Origin: Acidobacteriota bacterium
GTDB lineage: Bacteria > Acidobacteriota > Terriglobia > Bryobacterales > Bryobacteraceae
Assembly (NCBI GenBank): GCA_016213755.1
Contig: JACQZT010000333.1
Coordinates: 1 to 39,324, forward strand
DNA: 39,324 bases
Reading direction: 5' to 3'
In this document: positions 1-7,919 of the stretch, in pieces
Position numbering within the stretch: position 1 is the first letter of the stretch
Layout: each line of letters opens with the position of its first letter
Notes under the pieces: model-generated
What the model saw: the letters and a program-made list of their open reading frames with translations, nothing else
Told to the model about the DNA's origin: nothing
The model's database searches: none
Program-made: the position numbers and the translations under genes

Positions 1-1034
1 TGCGGCATCCCGGAGCGACCGGAAACGAACACGATTTCGCGCCCCGTCTTGGGATTCACCTTGGGCTCCACCTCAATGGCCTGCGAGTTCGACAGCCGCC
101 GGAAATTCGTGCCGTCGACGTTGGCGATGAACAACTGGGCGTAGCGCAGGTTGCCGGCCGTGGAGAAGAGCAGCAACTGCCGGCCGTCCGGCGTGAAGTC
201 CGAAGCCGCATTCATGGACGCCGCCTGGTTGTAGAAGCGCAAATCCCTTCCGGTCTCCACAGAGTGTATCAGGATGGATGGATTTCCGCGCAGGTAACTG
301 GTAAATGCGAATTTGGTTCCGTCGGGCGACACTGCCGGGAACGACGAGATGGTCTTGTAGAAGGTCAACTGCTTCTGATTCGAGCCGTCGTAATCCATCG
401 ACCAGATCTCCTTGTTGCCCGAGCGGTTGGACACAAAGTAGATCTTGCTGCCCATCAGGCTCTTGCCGCCGAAGCGTGCCAGAATGTCGGCGGCGAACTC
501 CTGCGCCACCTTTCGCGCACCGGCCTCGTCGAGGGAACCGGAATACAGCTTGCCGATCACCTGCGCGCTGGAAACGTCGGCCTGGGTGACGTCGTACAGG
601 TAGCCGAACAGAACCAGTTGGCCGCCCTGCACCGCCGCATAACCGAAGGCCAGGTAGTTAGCGCCGACCGGCGGGCCGGACCAGTCGTCCAGCCACGGAC
701 CCTGGCGCACCGGTTTGGGCGGCGGCGCGCCGAGCCGGGCGGGCCGCGCCGGCGCCGCCAGCGGCGCGCGAAAGTCCCGCGGCTGCTGCGGGGTCTGCAA
801 AGGATACATGCTCTTGGGCGCCATTTTGAACAGGCCCGAGGCCTGCACGTCGTCCCACAGCGTCTGGTTGAAGCGCCCCATGAATGTCTGAGCGTCGCCG
901 GAACCGCGCAAGTCGGGAATGGCGATTGCCGGGCGGTCGCCGCCGGTCAGCTTGACCAGAATGTCGCTCTGCTGCGCCGCCGCCACTCCGGCGACCAGGA
1001 AGAGACCGAATATCGAAACCGTCTTGTTGGTCAT
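1..1034 (-). CDS. tolB: TolB-like periplasmic beta-propeller protein, C-terminus cut by window edge
   Basis: Absent from the ORF track because its stop lies outside the window, but reading the minus strand from the ATG at 1034 stays open to base 1. The N-terminus (MTNKTVSIFGLFLVAGVAAA) is a Sec signal peptide. An N-terminal TolB-type domain follows, with phrases such as GDAQTFMGRFNQTLWDDV, then PD40/WD40-like propeller blades (KIYFVSNRSGNKEIWSMDYD, FPAVSPDGTKFAFTS, SDFTPDGRQLLLFS). TolB works in the periplasm with Pal and TolA in outer-membrane constriction. Its ATG overlaps the TGA of the upstream TolA/TonB-like gene (ATGA), so translation is probably coupled. Position behind tolQ, tolR and a TonB-type protein supports the call. 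Pal would be expected next, outside the window. Confidence 0.9.
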   Translation of the reverse strand, partial: MTNKTVSIFGLFLVAGVAAAQQSDILVKLTGGDRPAIAIPDLRGSGDAQTFMGRFNQTLWDDVQASGLFKMAPKSMYPLQTPQQPRDFRAPLAAPARPARLGAPPPKPVRQGPWLDDWSGPPVGANYLAFGYAAVQGGQLVLFGYLYDVTQADVSSAQVIGKLYSGSLDEAGARKVAQEFAADILARFGGKSLMGSKIYFVSNRSGNKEIWSMDYDGSNQKQLTFYKTISSFPAVSPDGTKFAFTSYLRGNPSILIHSVETGRDLRFYNQAASMNAASDFTPDGRQLLLFSTAGNLRYAQLFIANVDGTNFRRLSNSQAIEVEPKVNPKTGREIVFVSGRSGMP

Positions 1035-1831
1035 CGTTTTAACTGAAACCAGAATTCCACGGACGCCGAATCCCGGCTGAAATCGCTGGGGAGCTGCGGA
1101 AGGGGACTGGCCTGCAAAACCGCCCGCTGCGCGGAGTTGTCCAGCGCCAGGATGCCGCTGCGCTGCAACAGCCGCACGTTGCGCACCGAACCGTCCCTGA
1201 AAATGTCGAACACGACAATCACCGGCGGAGCCGTCTGCATGCGGGGATCGACGTCGTCGGTCCGCCAGGCGCGCGCCACGCGTTCGCGCAACAGCCGCTC
1301 GTACCATCCGTAACGCGTCCCGAACACGCCGCCGGGGCCCAGGCCGACGCCCCCCGAGCCGGTCGTCAGGCCGTACATGGGTGAGGACATGGCCTGGCCG
1401 GTGGCCGAGTAGAGCTGGTTCGGCTTCTCTTCCTTCGAGGCGCGGTAGCGCTGGCTGGATGCCGCGATGTCGCTCTGCTTCTTCTTCAGCCTTTGCGTCT
1501 TCAGCGAGATGGCGTCCGGGTCTTCGGCCGGCGCGCGCTTGCGGGCGGCCTTATCCCTGGGCGGGGCCGGCACGCGCGATTCCGTATCGTTAGCCACCGG
1601 GTTTTGCAGGCCTCCGGGCGTAACCACCGGAATCTGGCTCACCGACGTGATGGCTACGCTGCCTCCGCCCAGAGCGGTGGGATCGCCCCAGCGCTCCCGC
1701 GCCACGGCCCCGATGAAGTTGTACGCCACCACCGAGCCGGCCAGCAGGGCATGCGCGGCCAGAGACGCCGCCAGCGGTCTGTTCAGCGTGTCGAGCTGTT
1801 CCAGGATATCGGGATGCGCCGCGCCGGCCAT
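1031..1831 (-). CDS. TolA/TonB-like energy-transducing protein
   Basis: 266-aa protein with a membrane segment near residues 22-42 (AASLAAHALLAGSVVAYNFI), a charged and proline-containing middle (KRAPAEDPDAISLKTQRLKK) and a TonB/TolA C-terminal fold at about 180-266, including VIVVFDIFRDGSVRNVRLLQ and ASPLPQLPSDF. Such proteins carry proton-motive energy from TolQR/ExbBD across the periplasm. It lies between tolR, whose stop abuts this ATG, and tolB, which it overlaps by ATGA, so TolA is the most likely role. The C-terminal domain is the TonB type common in Acidobacteriota tol operons, so a symbol is left open. Confidence 0.85.
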   Translation of the reverse strand: MAGAAHPDILEQLDTLNRPLAASLAAHALLAGSVVAYNFIGAVARERWGDPTALGGGSVAITSVSQIPVVTPGGLQNPVANDTESRVPAPPRDKAARKRAPAEDPDAISLKTQRLKKKQSDIAASSQRYRASKEEKPNQLYSATGQAMSSPMYGLTTGSGGVGLGPGGVFGTRYGWYERLLRERVARAWRTDDVDPRMQTAPPVIVVFDIFRDGSVRNVRLLQRSGILALDNSAQRAVLQASPLPQLPSDFSRDSASVEFWFQLKR

Positions 1832-2281
<450 letters not shown>

Positions 2282-2285
2282 GGTC

Positions 2286-2972
2286 CTATCTTTCGAACAG
2301 CCGTTCGGCGAAGTTCACGAATTCGAGCGCGAAGTCGTCCATTCGCGCGCCGATCTCGCGGATCACGTGGCCGAAGTGATTGAAGAAAATCGCGGCCGGA
2401 ATGGCCGCCGCCAGGCCCATGGCCGTGGCCACCAGGGCGTGCGCGATGCCCGGCCCCACCGCGCGCAGGCTGACCCCTCCTGACAAGCCCAGCGCCTGAA
2501 AGGCGTCGATGATGCCCCACACCGTGCCGAACAGCCCGATGAACGGCGTCACGCTGGCCACCGTCGCCAGCCAGTTCATGTTCCGCTCCAGCTTGGTCAA
2601 TTCCTCGCCCACGCCCAGTTGCAGGCAGCGCTCCACGGCCGGCAGGTTGCCCAGCGCGCCGCGCCGTTTCATTTGCCGCTCAATTTCTTCGTAGCCGAAA
2701 TCGAACACCGCCACCAGCGGCGCGCGCGCGAACTGCTCGCTGGCCAGCGCCACGGCCTCCAGTCCGGAGGCCTTGCGGAAGGCCCGCAGGAAACGCAGGT
2801 TGTCCGTGCGCGCCTGCCGCAGCACGTTCCACTTGGAGAAGATGATGGCCCACGAGAAGACCGAAAACAGCAGCAGGATCGAGAGCACCGCGGTGGGAAC
2901 CGGCCCCGCGGTCGAGATCAGGTTCCAGATGCTCACTTGCAGCAGGAAACCAGCGAAAGAAACGGGCGGCAA
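2286..2972 (-). CDS. tolQ: TolQ/ExbB proton channel protein (TTG start preferred)
   Basis: MotA/TolQ/ExbB family protein with three membrane segments: about ILLLFSVFSWAIIFSKW near the N-terminus, then NWLATVASVTPFIGLFGTVW and GPGIAHALVATAMGLAAAIP, the last two being the conserved channel helices. With TolR it forms the proton-driven motor. The ORF track begins at a GTG (2987), but a strong AAAGGAG lies inside that extension, five bases before an in-frame TTG at 2972. I therefore prefer TTG, giving 228 aa beginning MPPVSFAGFLLQV. It is first in the tol operon. Function is sure and only the start is debatable. Confidence 0.92.
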   Translation of the reverse strand: MPPVSFAGFLLQVSIWNLISTAGPVPTAVLSILLLFSVFSWAIIFSKWNVLRQARTDNLRFLRAFRKASGLEAVALASEQFARAPLVAVFDFGYEEIERQMKRRGALGNLPAVERCLQLGVGEELTKLERNMNWLATVASVTPFIGLFGTVWGIIDAFQALGLSGGVSLRAVGPGIAHALVATAMGLAAAIPAAIFFNHFGHVIREIGARMDDFALEFVNFAERLFER

Positions 2973-3033
2973 TGCAACTCCTTTCACCTTAGTCTACTAT
3001 CATAGCGTTTGTCTCCCGCTGGGGAGCCGTCGC

Positions 3034-3112
3034 GGAACAACTGTTCCAACCGTCGGCACCTTCCGCCGTGGCGCACGTTCTCAACGTGCCGCATCGACAC
3101 TCGTGCCGATGC
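3034..3112. repeat. Cluster of three palindromes in the tolQ/sigma intergenic spacer
   Basis: Three inverted repeats follow one another in the 228-243 bp divergent spacer. GGAACA-ac-TGTTCC lies at 3034-3047 (perfect 6-bp arms). GCACGTT-ctc-AACGTGC lies at 3073-3089 (perfect 7-bp arms). GCATCGACAC/TCGTGCCGATGC at 3091-3112 has a 10-bp arm with one mismatch. The 14-bp element looks like an operator. The other two sit back to back like a REP/BIME-type dispersed palindromic unit. No gene is supported here: the two 66-aa ORFs in the track have no recognisable content. Confidence 0.6.
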
Positions 3113-3167
3113 TCGGGCGTCCACACGAATCTGGACGCGGCCCGTCTCATGCAGCTGTTGTTTCTCG

Positions 3168-3196
3168 TTTACAAATGTGGGCAAACGAAATTCAAT
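3168..3196 (+). promoter_or_regulatory. Candidate sigma70-type promoter of the sigma/CHAT operon
   Basis: TTTACA (3168-3173), a 17-base spacer and TTCAAT (3191-3196) lie 19 bases before the GTG of the ECF sigma gene. The hexamers match the housekeeping consensus at five of six and four of six positions. The predicted transcript would start near 3203 with a very short leader. Sequence-pattern evidence only. Confidence 0.35.
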
Positions 3197-3215
3197 TCGG
3201 CTACCATGATAGGTC

Positions 3216-3764
3216 GTGGAGCGCTGCTCCTTTGACCGCGATTACGTCGAATCGCTGCGGGCGAACGATCCAAGTGTGCAGCAGCATTTCGCCGGCTACT
3301 TCCGCGAGTTGCTGCTCATCAAGCTTCGCCGGCGCGTGCGCAGCGAAGAGATCGCCAACGACCTGGTGCAGGAGACGTTTCTGCGCGTGCTGACCACGCT
3401 TCGCAGCGACGGCCTGCGGAGCGCGCCAAGTCTCGGGGCGTTTGTGAACTCCGTCTGCAACAACGTTTTGCGGGAGCATTACCGGTCCGATGGCCGCCTC
3501 GTCGGTTTTCCCGAAGACTCCCCCGGCCCTCCCGACCGGCGCGCCGGTCCGGAAGATGAGGTGGTGACGCGACAAGGCCAGAAGCAGGTGCGGGCCGTGC
3601 TCCGCAAACTGCCTTCGAGGGATCGCGATTTGCTGCGCAAGGTCTTCTTCGAGGAGGAGGACAAGGACGACGTTTGCCGGGAGTTGGGAGTGGATCGGGA
3701 GTACCTGCGCGTGCTGCTGCATCGCGCCCGGAACCGCTTTCGGGAGCTGCTGAAAGGCGGGTGA
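3216..3764 (+). CDS. ECF-type RNA polymerase sigma factor
   Basis: 182-aa sigma-70 family protein of ECF size. Region 2 spans about residues 20-85 (VRSEEIANDLVQETFLRVL is the core-binding/-10 helix pattern). Region 4 spans about 125-178 (LPSRDRDLLRKVFFEEEDKD followed by VCRELGVDREYLRVLLHRAR, a helix-turn-helix). There is no region 3, as expected for ECF. It starts with GTG. It is followed after 52 bases by a zinc-finger anti-sigma gene, an unknown gene and a TPR-CHAT lipoprotein gene in the same direction, so it probably directs a response that includes the CHAT protein. A likely promoter and a palindrome cluster lie just upstream. Family assignment is firm; target genes and signal are unknown. 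Confidence 0.9.
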   Translation: MERCSFDRDYVESLRANDPSVQQHFAGYFRELLLIKLRRRVRSEEIANDLVQETFLRVLTTLRSDGLRSAPSLGAFVNSVCNNVLREHYRSDGRLVGFPEDSPGPPDRRAGPEDEVVTRQGQKQVRAVLRKLPSRDRDLLRKVFFEEEDKDDVCRELGVDREYLRVLLHRARNRFRELLKGG

Positions 3765-3816
3765 GATTGGGATGAAACGGTTTCGACCGCCGGAACACTA
3801 CGGGACGGGTGAAGAT

Positions 3817-4491
3817 ATGGAACACGAAACGGCAGTTCGGACCCGGGCGGCGGAACGCTACGCTCTTGACGAAATGACAGCCGAGGAAGGCGCGGCCTTT
3901 GAGGCGCACTACTTCGAATGCGGCGACTGCGCCGCGGACGTGAAAACGACGAGTCACTTCGTCGCCAACGCCCAGGCGTGGTTTGAAACACAGCGCGCCC
4001 CCGCGCGGCGAAACGCCGCGGCGGCGTCCCCGGGCTCGGCCCTGTGGGGATGGTTCCGCCCGGTCTGGCTGTCGCCCGCCCTGGCCACCGTGTTCGCGGT
4101 TCTGGCCGGCTACTCCTGGCTGGTCACGATACCGGGCCTGCGACAGGAGCGAGCGGCATCCGGCGCGGTCGAGGTGTTCCAGCCGGTGGTACTGCGCGCT
4201 CAGCTCCGCGGCGAAGAAGCGCCCGTGGTCCGCGTAGCACCCGGCTCTCCGGCGGTGATCACTCTCAACATCGAGAGCGATCGCGAGTATCCAGGTTACG
4301 AGATCGAAATCCTCAACGCCTCGGGCGCGACCATCTCCAAGGTCGCCGCGCCCGGATGGCCCACCATCAACCTGAGATTGCCGCCGGCGCTGAGCGGCAA
4401 CGGAACGCACACTGTCATTGTGCGCGGAGGCAGCGATGAGCATCCGGAGATTGGCCGGTACCGGTTCCAACTCGTCCGGGAACCCAAGTGA
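3817..4491 (+). CDS. Membrane-anchored zinc-binding anti-sigma factor (ZAS/zf-HC2 type)
   Basis: With the start at the internal ATG (MEHETAVRTRAAERYALDEM) the protein has 224 aa. The track begins 15 codons earlier at 3772, where no better ribosome site is seen. The N-terminus carries the ZAS zinc motif H31-x3-C35-x2-C38 (HYFECGDC) typical of proteins that hold ECF sigma factors inactive. One membrane helix lies at about 83-105 (WLSPALATVFAVLAGYSWLV), leaving a C-terminal domain of roughly 115 residues on the periplasmic side. The gene follows the ECF sigma gene directly and overlaps the next gene by 56 bases. Role as anti-sigma factor is inferred from motif and position. The external domain may sense a signal or be a cleavage target. 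Confidence 0.82.
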   Translation: MEHETAVRTRAAERYALDEMTAEEGAAFEAHYFECGDCAADVKTTSHFVANAQAWFETQRAPARRNAAAASPGSALWGWFRPVWLSPALATVFAVLAGYSWLVTIPGLRQERAASGAVEVFQPVVLRAQLRGEEAPVVRVAPGSPAVITLNIESDREYPGYEIEILNASGATISKVAAPGWPTINLRLPPALSGNGTHTVIVRGGSDEHPEIGRYRFQLVREPK

Positions 4492-5233
4492 AGCATTTCG
4501 GTTTGTCTATCGGGGCAACGCCGTGGGAGCGGCGGGGTTCCTGACCCGCATCGACGGGCACGACGACAGAAACTGCAATCTTCCCGACCAGGCGACGAGT
4601 TCCCTGCCGGTCATCGGCGGAAGGTCGAAGAGCCGGGTCAAAGCACCATTCTGGCAGATCTTCCCCGGGAAGCAGTCGCTGTACGTCGGGTCCACCAGCG
4701 CGTGGGCTAATGGCGGCCCGGTCGAAGTCGACAGAAAATGGAAGACGGAAGTCTGCGCCGAGGCGCACGACATTCACCTTCTCAAAGACAAAATCACCGT
4801 TGCGAGCGTGGCGGCCCACGTCAGCAGCGAATTCCAACTGGACCCGCCCCTGGCGCAGTTCAGCCTGGAAGGGTGCTGGATTGCGGGATTAAAGCTGGAC
4901 GGAGCGCCGGTAAACGTGAAGGTCAAGGCGCTCGGCCCGGAGGGGATGAGGGCGATGGTGCACGGGCAGTCCGAGGCGGACCGGAGGAGGGTGGTTGAGC
5001 TCGGCATTATCGACAGCGTGGAATTTCCCGAAGGCATGCCGCCCGGAGTCAGTTACGATCCGGCAATCCGCAACCGGATTCTTTGGGAAGACGTGGGCGC
5101 GATCTATCTGGGTGAGCTCTTAGTCAGCGGTTTCTCGCGGCGGCTGACCATGCTGCGCATCGAGTTCGGCTGTCCGAACAAGGGAGGTTTCTGCGCGCCC
5201 GATGTCCAGGATGAAGGCCATACCGTCCCATGA
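4436..5233 (+). CDS. Unrecognised conserved-looking protein of the sigma/CHAT operon
   Basis: I do not recognise the family. The ATG at 4436 is chosen because GGAGG stands five bases before it. The track's GTG at 4418 lacks such a site. The 265-aa product overlaps the anti-sigma gene by 56 bases in another frame, and its TGA overlaps the ATG of the CHAT gene (ATGA), so it is embedded in the operon. No signal peptide or membrane helix is seen, suggesting a cytoplasmic location. An early segment FVYRGNAVGAAGFLTRID leads into a mixed beta-rich sequence (LPVIGGRSKSRV, VASVAAHVSSEFQLDPP). By position it could be a partner, substrate or regulator of the sigma or CHAT proteins. That is inference only. 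Confidence 0.75.
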   Translation: MSIRRLAGTGSNSSGNPSEAFRFVYRGNAVGAAGFLTRIDGHDDRNCNLPDQATSSLPVIGGRSKSRVKAPFWQIFPGKQSLYVGSTSAWANGGPVEVDRKWKTEVCAEAHDIHLLKDKITVASVAAHVSSEFQLDPPLAQFSLEGCWIAGLKLDGAPVNVKVKALGPEGMRAMVHGQSEADRRRVVELGIIDSVEFPEGMPPGVSYDPAIRNRILWEDVGAIYLGELLVSGFSRRLTMLRIEFGCPNKGGFCAPDVQDEGHTVP

Positions 5234-7716
5234 TTCGGAGGAGCCTTGGCCTGGCCGCCTGCCTGCTTCTGGCCGGGTGCGCGGGCCGCCGGGAAGCTGC
5301 CATCGAAAAGGAATACCAGACCGCGCAAGCGGAGCTACGGCAGGGTCGGCTGGCCGAAGCCCAGAAACGGGCCGAAGGTTGCGAACTCCGGTGGGCCCGC
5401 TCGCTGACCGGTCGCCAGCGGTGGCGGTTGCGCCTGCTGAAAGCCGACGTACTGGTGGCGCGCGGGCAGTCGCAGGAGGCTCTTCCACTGGTCGCCAGCG
5501 CCGCGCCGCCGGCCGCCTGGGCTGCCGAATTGGAGCTGCGCCGGCAGGTGATTCTCGCCACCATCTGGAGCCGTGACGGAAAGACACGGCAAAAGGACGC
5601 CCTGGAACTTCTTGAGCGAGCCGGAGCCGAAGCGCAAGGCCTCGGCGACAGCGGCACATCGCTGGAGATCGAGAACATCCGCTTCAATGTTCTGATGGGC
5701 AGCGGGGAGCCTGCCGCGGCCGAAGAGTGTATCATTCATGCAGTTGCGCTTGCCCGCAAGGCGCGAAACGACTACTGGCTCGCCGGCTCTTTGCTCAACC
5801 TCGCCTATGTCAGGAACAGGGACCAATTCCGTCATGACGAAGCCGCTCGTTTCGGCGAGGAAGCGATCGAAGCGGCACGGCGGGCCGGCACGGATCGTTT
5901 TCTGGGTGCGGCCTATGGCAACACCAGCCAGGCGCTGGGACGGCTCGGTGCGTTCGAAAAGGCGGTCCGCTACCGCCGCCAGGCCCTGGAGTTGCAGCGC
6001 CGCGTGGAAGATCGGCGCCAGGTCCGGGTGAGCCTGGGCCAGATGGGTAACCTGTTTGCCCTCTGGGAACGCCACGCTGAAGCCGTGGATTGGCATAAGC
6101 AGGCATTCGACTACTCCGAAAAGACCGGCGGCGCCTTGGATGCCGCACGCTCGGCGGGCAACCTCGCCACGGCCCATATCGCCCTCGAGCAGTGGGATGA
6201 TGCCGAGGCGTGGAACCAGCGGGCCGCGGAACTGAAGCGGCAGACCGGCGACGGCGCCTCGCTCGGATATCAAAAACTCAACGCGGCCCAGATTGCAGAC
6301 GGGCGAGGCCAGTCGTCAGAGGCCGGCCGGTTGTACCGCGAAGTGCTCTTCGAGGAGCGCGACAATCCGGGCCTGCGATTCGACGCCGAGGTAGGGATCG
6401 GAAAGGTCTGCGCGAAGACAGGGGCGGCGGGCGAGGCCCGCCGGCACTTCGAAGCTGCCCTGCGCCTGGTGGAATCCAACCGCGACGCGATCGAAAGGCA
6501 GGAGTATCAGATCACGTTTCTGGCCCGGATGATCCGCGCCTGGCGGGAATACGTCGATTTTCTGGTTTCCCAGGGACGGACGGAAGCCGCGTTCGAGGTA
6601 GCCGAACGCAGCCGCGCCCAGGTGCTGGCCGGGCGGTTGCGCGCGCACGAGGACGGCATTGCGCGCAGTGTTCCCCTGACCCGGTTGCGGCAGGTGGCCG
6701 CGCGGCAGCGCTGCACGTTCCTGTCGTACTGGCTGGGCCCGAAATGGTCTGCGGTCTGGATCGCCGACGCGTCCGGACTGCGCATGCGGAGGCTGCCGCC
6801 CGCGAGCGAGATCGACCGGCTGGTGGAGGCCTGGCGGCGCCGCATCGAGGAACAGACGGGGGATGCTCTGGAGACCGGACGCCAGGCGGGCGATCGCCTG
6901 GCGGCGCTGCTGCTCGAAGGCGTCGACTTGAAAACCGCGAAACGCCTGGTTGTCGTGCCGGATGGCAGCCTGCACGGTTTGAACCTGGAGAGCCTGCCCA
7001 TGCCGGGCCGGAAGCGGTACCTGCTGGAAGAGGCGACCATCGTGCTGGCGCCTTCGCTGGCGGTGTTCGCGACGGACCGGGCGGGACGCGCGCGGCCGGC
7101 GCGGCAAGCGCTGCTGGTGGGCGTGGGGCAGCCCGGCGATGCGGCCTATCCTCCCTTGCCGAAGGCCGAAGACGAAGTGCGATCCATCACCGCGCGGTGG
7201 CCCGCGGACCGGCGGGTGCTGCTGACCGGCGCCGCCGCCACTCCGGCGGCCATCCGGAATCTCGATCTGCGGCGCTTCGGCTTCATTCATCTCGCCGCCC
7301 ATGCCGAGGCCAATCGCGAGAGCCCGCTGGACTCGGCGGTGATCCTGGCGCGCGGGGGCGAGGAATCGAAGCTGTACGCCCGCGAGATCGCCAGCCTGCC
7401 GCTGAACGCCGAGTTGGTGACCCTCTCCGCCTGCCGCTCCGCCGGCGCGCGCGCCTATTCCGGGGAAGGCCTGGTGGGGCTGACCTGGGCCGTGCTTTCG
7501 GGGGGAGCGCGCAATGTCATCGCCGCGCTGTGGCCGGTTTCCGACAGTGCGACGTTCCTGCTGATGGAGAACCTGTACGCCGCGCTAAGCCGGGGAACGC
7601 CGCCCGCTTCCGCGCTCCGCGAGGCCAAACTCGCGATGCTGGGCTCGAGCGGCGCTTTCCGCCAACCGTTCTACTGGGCGCCGCTTCAGATTTACGTTCG
7701 CGGCGCTGAATTCTGA
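5230..7716 (+). CDS. TPR-CHAT lipoprotein (caspase-like protease domain)
   Basis: 828-aa protein. The N-terminus MIRRSLGLAACLLLAGC is a lipoprotein signal with lipobox LAGC (Cys17); the +2 Ala predicts no inner-membrane retention. Residues about 25-440 are helical repeats of TPR type (for example GAFEKAVRYRRQALELQRRV, WDDAEAWNQRAAELKRQTGD). The C-terminal part, about 540-828, is a CHAT domain. It has HLAAHAEA with His691 as the likely catalytic His and LSACRSA with Cys735 as the catalytic Cys, followed by GEGLVGLTWAVLSGGARNVI and ALWPVSD, which are classic CHAT phrases. CHAT domains are caspase/separase-like cysteine proteases. Its ATG overlaps the preceding stop. Co-transcription with a sigma/anti-sigma pair suggests a role in signal-triggered proteolysis; the substrate is unknown. 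Confidence 0.9.
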   Translation: MIRRSLGLAACLLLAGCAGRREAAIEKEYQTAQAELRQGRLAEAQKRAEGCELRWARSLTGRQRWRLRLLKADVLVARGQSQEALPLVASAAPPAAWAAELELRRQVILATIWSRDGKTRQKDALELLERAGAEAQGLGDSGTSLEIENIRFNVLMGSGEPAAAEECIIHAVALARKARNDYWLAGSLLNLAYVRNRDQFRHDEAARFGEEAIEAARRAGTDRFLGAAYGNTSQALGRLGAFEKAVRYRRQALELQRRVEDRRQVRVSLGQMGNLFALWERHAEAVDWHKQAFDYSEKTGGALDAARSAGNLATAHIALEQWDDAEAWNQRAAELKRQTGDGASLGYQKLNAAQIADGRGQSSEAGRLYREVLFEERDNPGLRFDAEVGIGKVCAKTGAAGEARRHFEAALRLVESNRDAIERQEYQITFLARMIRAWREYVDFLVSQGRTEAAFEVAERSRAQVLAGRLRAHEDGIARSVPLTRLRQVAARQRCTFLSYWLGPKWSAVWIADASGLRMRRLPPASEIDRLVEAWRRRIEEQTGDALETGRQAGDRLAALLLEGVDLKTAKRLVVVPDGSLHGLNLESLPMPGRKRYLLEEATIVLAPSLAVFATDRAGRARPARQALLVGVGQPGDAAYPPLPKAEDEVRSITARWPADRRVLLTGAAATPAAIRNLDLRRFGFIHLAAHAEANRESPLDSAVILARGGEESKLYAREIASLPLNAELVTLSACRSAGARAYSGEGLVGLTWAVLSGGARNVIAALWPVSDSATFLLMENLYAALSRGTPPASALREAKLAMLGSSGAFRQPFYWAPLQIYVRGAEF

Positions 7717-7799
7717 TTCCCCTCTCCCGTTCCCCTGTGCAGTTTGTAACGCTTTACCGTTGTCGCGCACTAATTGGCGGAAAGCGGGAGGAGAAGGAC

Positions 7800-7919
7800 A
7801 TGCCAGAGCAACGCGAGCGGATGACCGCCAGTGCCCCGCGCCAATTGGTGGATGACGATCCGTGGCGAACCACGAACCGGATGCGCGGCCCCAGCATCCG
7901 AGAACCGGGGGGAACATGA
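7800..7919 (+). CDS. 39-aa small ORF coupled to a FliA-type sigma gene
   Basis: The track shows a longer 60-aa ORF, but the credible start is the ATG at 7800, preceded by GGAGGAGAAGGAC, one of the strongest ribosome sites in the window. The peptide begins MPEQRERMTASAPRQLVDDD and ends SIREPGGT; it is hydrophilic with no membrane segment. Its TGA overlaps the ATG of the downstream sigma factor (ATGA), the arrangement used for translational coupling. It may be a small protein in its own right or a leader whose translation sets sigma-factor synthesis. Family unknown. Confidence 0.55.
   Translation: MPEQRERMTASAPRQLVDDDPWRTTNRMRGPSIREPGGT

Noticed and set aside
2984-3209. 66-aa ORFs on both strands of the intergenic spacer
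   Set aside because: They overlap palindromes, have no ribosome site and no recognisable content.
5335-6273. 312-aa minus-strand ORF inside the CHAT gene
   Set aside because: Low-complexity shadow frame of the TPR region; the plus-strand gene has clear domains.
3216-7716. A true type III-E CRISPR locus
   Set aside because: No repeats, Cas7-11 or other Cas genes in the window; only the TPR-CHAT and sigma parts are shared.
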